This document shows, piece after piece, positions 57,291 through 64,000 of a DNA stretch of 64,000 bases; positions within the stretch are counted from its first letter, which is position 1, and the number at the start of each line of letters is the position of its first letter. Source of the DNA: Xiphias gladius (Eukaryota; Chordata; Actinopteri; Istiophoriformes; Xiphiidae); NCBI RefSeq assembly GCF_016859285.1, contig NC_053402.1:22825056-22889055 (forward strand), read 5' to 3'. A program made the position numbers and the translations under genes. The notes beneath the pieces are model-generated. The model saw nothing but the letters and a program-made list of their open reading frames with translations. It was not told where the DNA came from and did not search any database.

Positions 57291-58095
57291 TTTATTTACG
57301 TGTGCTTCTAGTCTATGCTGCTCTGTCTTGTTGTACTGCCACATCTTTTGCTGTTGTGCTTTTGGAAGCAGCCTCAACAAACTGACGAAATCAAACATTA
57401 TTTCCTTTTGCTCACGGATAAACTACCTTGCCTTCCCTTTTTTCAAGTTAATGCGGAGGAAATGATACGGTGTTCTAGAGGGAAAAGAACTTTATGATAT
57501 GGGCTTTTTGTCTGGCAGTGAATAGCAGACAGTCTAGTTGGTGCTGATTAAATGGCCTTTTAAAGTCACTTGAAGGTCTGGCAACAGCTGCGATTATAAT
57601 TGGCTCTGGGTAGACGAGCATGGCCCGGGCAGGCAGACCAGCGCGGGGACTTACAGTTCGCCGACCCCTCCGTCACGTCTCGACACGGCGGCAAATGTGC
57701 ATGTGGAAGTTTGACTGCGAGGAGGCCACGGGATGTGAATCCAAGGGTCACGGAACAAGAAAGAGAAGAAGCAGGGAGAAAATCCCCATCAGCTGGTTGT
57801 GCCGGGGAGAGGCCGATGCCTCACCCCCGTGGAAAATAGATCTGACGACGGGTGCATCTGTACAGGATTAGGGGGTCAATGGGAGAGACAAGGACCTGCT
57901 TCAGAGCGAAGCTACTGCAAACCACATACACGATACATTTACAAAAAGACAGAAAACATCTAGTCATGTGCTTCAAAAGCAAGGTTTACATCTCACTCAT
58001 AGGCCGCTTTCCTGGACAGGGATTAAACCCAGCACTCAAAGCAGACACAGATTCTTCACCGATTCTCCTTTGTGAGCCTAAACTGCAGGAACCGC

Positions 58096-58231
58096 GAGAG
58101 CAGGGAGCAAACTGCATTTGGATTGACAGCGCGGCTTATCTGCCCAGAGGCGGACTGAGGTGTCGGCAGAGCCCAGAGGCCTCGCAGATCAGTCACGCTG
58201 TCAATCCAAATGCAGTTTAGTTCTTGCTCTC
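58096..58231. repeat. Long near-perfect inverted repeat (hairpin)
   Basis: The 23-bp arms at 58109-58131 and 58196-58218 are exact reverse complements (left arm begins AAACTGCATTTGG). Pairing extends inward for about 12 more bases at 8/12 and outward with a perfect 7-bp GAGAGCA/TGCTCTC. The total is about 136 nt with a loop of about 40 nt. It could be a small inverted-repeat element or a microRNA-like hairpin. I do not recognise the arm sequence as a known microRNA. Confidence 0.7.
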
Positions 58232-58539
58232 ACTGCTGCTGCAGTTTAGGTTTACAATTTAATATAAAATGGTGCAGAAGCTGTGACTGAAGGGAATTCT
58301 AATCTTAGAAGTTAAACATATGCTGCATCTCTGGACAGTAAACTTGGGCTGTGTTGTTCTGGAGTGCATCGACTGACAAAATATTTTGTCCTTTGATTTA
58401 GAGGACTGTGCAGGGTTGGCGGATCACTCCAAGGTTTTTGGTACTGTGATCTTTTGGTCTGTTTCCACTGTTTTTACTGCTTTCATACCACCACTGTGCT
58501 GTGTCCCACTTCTAGGCTACACACTGAGGTCGACAATTA

Positions 58540-58925
58540 GGCTAGGGGTTGGTGGGGCTTCTCAGAGGGCGGGGACAGGGAGACTGGTCAGAACCGAAGG
58601 AAGGACGAATGCAGCCAAGAACAGAAAACAGACAGGTCCTGGAAGAAAACCTGCACCCGAGTGCCCGTGACCTGAGACTGGGGCAACGGTTCACCTTTCA
58701 GCACCACAATGAGCCAAAGCATACAACGAAGGTAACGCCGGAGTGGCTGCGGGATGAGTCTCCGTTCGTGCAGAGTGACCAAGCCCAGTCATATTTTCAC
58801 TGCCATTGTGGGTTACTAGGCGTAGACCGATGGGCAAAAATCGAAATTTTATCCATTTAAAATTAAATCTACAACACAAAGTGTGCAAAAAGTGAGAGGG
58901 TCTCAATACTTTCTGACGCCGAAAA
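58540..58925 (+). mobile_element. Decayed Tc1-like DNA transposon fragment
   Basis: A + strand frame from 58549 encodes GQRFTFQHHNEPKHTTK and PEWLRDES, matching the catalytic-core region of Tc1/mariner-type transposases, which normally read FQ-D-N-PKHT. The downstream GTGCAAAAAGTGAGAGGGTCTCAATACTTTCTG segment (in pieces) resembles the usual 3' end of such elements in fish. The N-terminal DNA-binding part, the last catalytic acidic residue and intact inverted ends are not seen. The second Asp of the core appears as His. It is a dead relic. Confidence 0.65.
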
Positions 58926-60793
58926 TGGAAATGAACAGAATTACGGCTCAGGAGAGGCACTGAAGAGGTTTTTAAAATAACTTATCAATCCAGAAATCAA
59001 TTTGTTCCATTTTGAGTGCTCCATGTGACAGCGGTCTGAGCTGGAAGGCCTCTCTCCTCCAGGAATGAGTGTGGTGTCTGGCTTTGGAGAGCCACACGAC
59101 TGCTGTGTTTGCTTTTCTAATCCGATTTCTAAAGGAGGAACGCGACAGGTGTGCGGCCGGAGAAGATATTAATAAAGCAGTTCTGGCTGGTGGTAAGTTC
59201 AGGTTTGACTAAATGTTTTTCTGAACCTAAACTTACCGTAGCTCCTACTCCTTGTCTATGAAATATTAATATACAGAAACATTTGTCCAAAGGGAGGAAT
59301 GTTAAATGAGAGAAATCAGTCATCGGTATCTTTCCATTAATAAATCTGTGGCAAACCGCCGTCTGAAAGTGATTTTTTATTACAGTGAACTCAGTCTTCT
59401 AGGCTTTCTGACAATGCTAATAAACTAAAAGATCGGCTTTTTCTAAATAAGTCCAACAAAAAGTGTTTTCTGCAAAGAATAAAACTGATTACCACCCAGC
59501 TTCAGGTTTTGGAAATAGAAGAAACCAAGCACTTAATGCACCAACCCTGCTGCCTTTGGTGGGAATCTTCTTATGTATTTTGTTGAGGATGGACCACATA
59601 GGAAATTCAAAATTGAAACAAACTGTGTGAATGTATGTCTACGGGGAAGCTGGAGTTGCTATTGTCATCAACAGAGTGAACAGCTGCGGTTTTTTAAGAC
59701 AAGATTAAAGGTGATACTGCTCTTACGCTTCACTTTCAGTTTTATATTTAAAATATTATACATCAAATTGGTCCCACCAGCCTCCTACTGACCCTTAATT
59801 GATGAGAAGACCACTGGGAAATTCTGATACCGTGTCACTGAAACTGAAGGCTGAATCCTCTGTCACTTTCCCCGTTTTTCACTTAAAATTTCCGAACATG
59901 GTATATATCATGATATCAAGCTACTCTCGCCTTCACTGGCAGCGTAAGAGTCGAAGACCTAAAAGCTATAGATTTCGGGGTTTAGGGAAAATGACCGATT
60001 GTGGGCTTTCATCTTCCGGTTTTCCCGGCATTTATCTCGACTGCAGCACCGTAGTTTGAGCGTTAGCCTCCGTAACGAAAGGTCTACGTTCTTTGTTTTC
60101 ACTTTTCACTCATTTAGAGTTTGGGCTTTATGTAATGGTGACACTATTTCTAAATTCCTAGTTTGGCATTCCTCCCTTAGTTCTTGTTGCTTATCGGTCA
60201 GCATATACACAGATATCGGTGCCTTCAGTCTAGCTCTAGTTTCTTTTTTGATACTATCACCAGAAACCTACACATGCAGGCTTTAAGTTGGACTTAATGA
60301 AAACAAATATCAGTCTTTACATTGAACCACGTTTTGCCTGTCAAGCACAAATAAAACAAATCCAAAAAATGCATTGTATTTCGGCTTTTATCACAAAATC
60401 AAAGGTTCATTTCGTCTCCTACATTTGTCTTCAGGTACTCGCTTCTTGTTTGCATCAGAAATCAAAGATACTGAGGAGCTGGAGCTCATGTGTGCAATTA
60501 TTTCCAAGCAGGAAGCACTAGCAGTGTTTTCCAGCTTATGTGAATGCAGGAGCGTGACATGTATTGTGGATAATAATGGAGAACAATATAACAGCACAGC
60601 AGGCCTGTTTCCTTCTGCACACCACCCTCTGTAAGGAATGTTACCGCAGACGCTTTAACTTTATATAATAGCGTATCCAAAATAAATAATGACTGCAAAT
60701 ATGAGATGGCCGTGATGATTTAAGTCAGCCAGATTACACAGAAACACCCGAGGGCAGTCTGTCAGTCCGTAGTGGGCTCTAACAGGCTGCAGC

Positions 60794-62922
60794 TCACTTC
60801 TCCTTGTTGTACTTTCTCATATGCGCTGCTATTGAGCTGGTGATCTCCACACTCCGCTTGTTCTGTCCAAAATACTCCACAAACTCTCCGTCTGGTCCCA
60901 CAAGGTACATGATGATCGTGTGGTCGACCTAAGGACAAAAAGGGGTGGAATTCAGACAGATGCTTCTCTTAGTGGACGCATCCGGAATTTACGTCCAACA
61001 GTATCCTTCCGTCATTAAGACGTGTAGTATGAGTGACAACAGAGCCAGTTCCAACTCACAATGTAGTCGTTGTCTTCGTCCTTTGGTCCCTGACTGTAAT
61101 ACACTCTGTAGGATCTGGAAACCTGCTCAATCTCAGCTGTTGTCCCCGTCAGGCCAATCAGCTTCGGGGAAAACTCTGAGAAGTACATTATGTATTAGAC
61201 ATAAAATGGTAAAAAACAACAACAACAACAAAAGTTATCTATTAATAGGGGAAAGTCAGGATTAATCTGTGGTTCAAAACTCAGTTCAGTAGAAAACATA
61301 AATAAAAATTATTTTAATATCCAGAAATACAGTTCATGAAAGAGATTGAACAAGATAAGTGGCAGCGTTTTATTTGTGCATAATTACACATGCTGGTGCT
61401 CACATTTATACTCATCCTGGTGTTTACAGCCCTGCAACGCTGAATACACTTGAAGGCTGTGATTTTAATATTATTACTTCACGGGAATATATGACTCTTT
61501 TTCCCAGAAAACTGATTTCACACCATAAGTGAAGGTGGTTCCTGTTTGTTATTCTTCCAAACATTCTCACATTATCTGATAAAATTTGGGGCGGAACAAT
61601 AATTTCTTTCTTTGTGGTAAAAACAAAACAAACAAAACAAAAAAACGAAACAAAACACAAAGCTAACATTGCAGAAATATTTCATCCCCTTCTTCTTCTT
61701 ATCCTCTTAAAGTCTGATGTGAGGTCACTACCGCATGCGGCGCCGAGCAAGCGAAATCAATCGCGTGCAGCCATCTCTGCTCGCTCTTTTCCGTGGTTTG
61801 AGGAATCGCTGCTGGACATTTGGTCGTGACTTTCAGGCGATCGCCTGCACTTGATGTTTCATCTGCTGAGTGCTGCTCTGCTGTTTGAGCCCTCCGCACC
61901 GTTCACACCTACTCTGAAGATGTTTTGCCAGAGAGCTGGACTGTAAGGTGCCATTTTTACATGACAAGTTATTGGAAGAAACCTGCCGCACCTTCAAAGT
62001 TGATCCAGTTATGCTATCGTAAGAAGAGCATTTTAAAGTCAGACCCAGTGTTTAGCCACAGCAGCCGCATAATAGAGCCAGATGAGGTATCGTTTAGTAC
62101 ATATAATAAGTCTTCAGTATGCAAATAAGCATGCAAACTCACAGGGGCACAGAAACAGGGATTTATCCTGGGAAGAGGGAGTAAGTTTTTCTGAGAATTC
62201 AATTGCCCTTGTTCAACTCTACTATTGAACCACAGATGACCCCACACCTACGGTATGAAAATGAAAATCCAGTTACAAACACAGCCGGGTTACGTGGGTT
62301 TTGTACCTTTCACATAGGCAGCCATGGCCTCTGGAGTGTCTCTGTCAGGATCGATGGTGATGAGGAGAGGCGTCAGGTTTGGAAGGGACTTTATTTTATC
62401 TGTGGGAAGCCAAACACGAACAGGATGTTTGGTAAGCGAAACAACTTTTGTGTCTCATTGTCTGCTATATAAACTGTTTGTATTACCTATCTCATCCACT
62501 ACTTCGATCATTTTCTCTAATTCATCCGGGCAGATGTCCGGGCAGTGAGTGAACCCAAAATAGATGAGGAGCCACTGGCCCAGGAAGTCCTCACTCTTGG
62601 CGGGCTTGTTGTTGTGATCAGTGAGCGAGAACGGGCCACCCAGCGCTGGTCTCCCTATTGATTTGTTCCTCTCTTTTTCAATCACTGCAGAATTCAACAG
62701 TCAAATCAACAGTCAACTCACAATTTAACTTGGTTACTTGGTTCAGACATGGCACAGTTGCTTTATTACCTCAGTTCACTAACTTGTATTACGTATTAAC
62801 TTGACTTTAAAGTTCCCAGTAAAATACTCACTTTCTTCCTTTTCTTTTTTGAAATATTTCATGCCTCCCAGCAAAGCACCTCCAATAGCAAATGTTATTG
62901 CTAAAGATTTCCACGTCACAGG
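60794..62922 (-). CDS. sco1: sco1: cytochrome c oxidase copper chaperone, last five exons
   Basis: SCO1 is an inner-mitochondrial-membrane thioredoxin-fold protein that delivers copper to the CuA site of COX2. Exons in coding order: 62922-62832, 62684-62487, 62399-62307, 61175-61060, 60928-60794 (stop TGA). They join in frame to 210 residues; human SCO1 has about 300. The first visible exon has the membrane segment ([15 protein letters not shown]). The second has the copper motif [10 protein letters not shown], with cysteine codons at 62544-62542 and 62532-62530. The last has the copper-binding His in VDHTIIMY (codon 60922-60920), ending KYNKEK. All three copper ligands are present, so it looks functional. 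The transit-peptide exon was not found up to 64000, so intron 1 is at least 1.08 kb or extends beyond the window. It is on the same strand as gene C. Confidence 0.95.
61215..61231. repeat. AAC trinucleotide tract
   Basis: Short AAC run in the 1.13-kb intron of sco1. Confidence 0.8.
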
Positions 62923-64000
62923 CTTTACAGAGGAGACAATGAGAAAAACAATATCACAGAGGAATATTTACATTTTAAAACAACTACTTCTTGGGTTTAT
63001 TTGGTCTAAAATCTAGTAACAAATCTAAATGTTCTTTTCCTCCCAGACTGCCTGAAGCAGATGTTCTTATTATGATGAGTTCACAGATTCAACCCTCTAA
63101 CAAACTTTGTTGAGGGTTTGTTAAAAAGAGAGAATCATAATGAGCTTATTTAATGTGTTAGAATAAACTGCAAATATTCCGCCTGTGGTCAGAAAGAAAT
63201 CTGGCTGTTATGCATGATAACGTACTGTTCAAGTAATATTTAAGCAATTGCTGAGCAACAATTTTGTACTGAAAAATTAATTATTCACTTTAATAGCTAA
63301 TTATCCCGTGGGTCACCCTGCATTAAACGATTTCATTACGTTTGAGTTTGTAAGGTGAGTTTGTGTGTCTCACAATAGTTTGGATGTTGTTTGGGAGGCC
63401 CTGATAACAGTCAAATTTATAGCTGATATTACCTTGCCAAGACTTTTCCGTTAGCGTGTTGTTGATCTATTGATTGGTGTAATGAAGTTTGTTGAAACAC
63501 TTAAAAACACTGTCCAAAAAGATGCTCTCCATACTCGGCACTCGTAAAGTGTTTATTAAGTCTCCCCTTTCCATTTAATGATGCCTTTGTTGTCTAAATG
63601 TATATTGCCTAAGCAGTTTAGGTTTTTTCCCCGTTACATACATGGATCAGGAGCAATTTGGGATTCGGTTTCTTGCTCAAAGACTGTTAGAAGAATGTAC
63701 ATAAATTATCCCATGCTTTGCTCATTATCTGTTGTTATACTGCACCCTTGAAAGCCTTGCGCAGGAGAGTATCTGCAGCTGCGAAGCAGTTACTCCCCAA
63801 ATCAAGATAAGATAGATTGCCCTGTCTCTTGTCCTGTCCCTGAGACAAGCAGGAGGCACCCTGCTTCTAAGATGGGATTGTGCAGCTATGCCGACATATG
63901 TGAGAAAGAACCACCCTATGGTAATAAAAGAGCGAGGTAGACGGCTGAGAAACTCAGAGCGGGTTGGAGATTGTAACTGAGCACTCTCTGTCCGTTCTCC
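62923..64000. other. Probably sco1 intron 1, with repeats
   Basis: No exon with a transit-peptide pattern was found on the - strand. Positions about 63650-63690 (GGAGCAATTTGGGATTC, TTTCTTGCTCAAAG) resemble a short repeat widespread in fish. The last 270 bp may be part of an LTR. Confidence 0.5.
63732..64000 (+). mobile_element. Possible LTR fragment cut by window edge
   Basis: Starts with TG, is GC-richer than the flanks, and has an AATAAAAG motif at 63923-63930 followed by a block ending in a CTCTCTG-type pyrimidine run, an order typical of the U3-R-U5 of retroviral or Gypsy-type LTRs. No coding region, primer-binding site or second end is visible because the window stops. The assignment rests on layout and general resemblance only. 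Confidence 0.3.

Larger units (their letters stand above)
54850..60793. other. Spacer between gene C promoter and sco1 3' end
   Basis: About 5.9 kb with no supported protein gene. It holds repeats (55415-55438, 55835-56120, 56258-56420, 57155-57290), a long inverted repeat (58096-58231) and a Tc1-like relic (58540-58925). Two GC-richer, non-repetitive blocks (about 54950-55210 and 57600-57870) show no coding pattern I trust. The first lies 150-400 bp upstream of the candidate gene C promoter and may be regulatory. Confidence 0.6.

Overview
The window is vertebrate nuclear DNA, most likely from a percomorph teleost. It holds four protein-coding genes: three sarcomeric (class II muscle) myosin heavy chains and sco1. 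I call the myosins A, B and C. The genes are multi-exon with GT-AG introns, many only 80-200 bp long. The AT-rich non-coding DNA carries short dispersed repeats that I recognise as common in percomorph fishes, plus a decayed Tc1-like transposon and microsatellites.

Layout: (1) 1-905 is non-coding and appears to be intron of gene A. (2) 906-15063, + strand: gene A, 37 coding exons from the segment that canonical MYH numbering calls exon 5 to the stop; the first two coding exons lie left of the window. (3) 15064-16501: a 1.4 kb tail-to-tail spacer with both 3' UTRs. (4) 16502-31717, - strand: gene B, complete, 39 coding exons, 1949 residues, with two non-coding leader exons and a TATA-like box upstream. 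(5) 32036-38496: a 6.5 kb spacer without a recognisable protein family, but with an exon-like series on the + strand (35945-36041, 37216-37235, 37443 to about 37590) ending in AATAAA. (6) 38730-54511, - strand: gene C, complete, 38 coding exons, 1935 residues, with a TATA box near 54800. (7) 54850-60793: a 5.9 kb repeat-rich spacer with a 23-bp perfect inverted repeat and a Tc1-like relic. (8) 60794-62922, - strand: sco1, the last five exons; its first exon is not visible. (9) The right edge may be an LTR fragment inside sco1 intron 1.

The myosins share nearly identical exon lengths and phases. All keep the ATPase P-loop, switch I, switch II, reactive thiols and a long coiled-coil rod, so all three look functional. 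They differ in surface loops 1 and 2, the IQ/neck helix and the C-terminal tail. Each would form the heavy chain of a hexameric muscle myosin, with two essential and two regulatory light chains, and assemble into thick filaments. B has fast-type features; C has residues typical of mammalian MYH3/MYH7-class chains.

C lies next to sco1 on the same strand, as human MYH3 lies next to SCO1. This suggests the window is the teleost counterpart of the mammalian fast/developmental MYH cluster, with gene A inverted relative to B and C. SCO1 is an unrelated mitochondrial copper chaperone for cytochrome c oxidase and serves here as the syntenic anchor.
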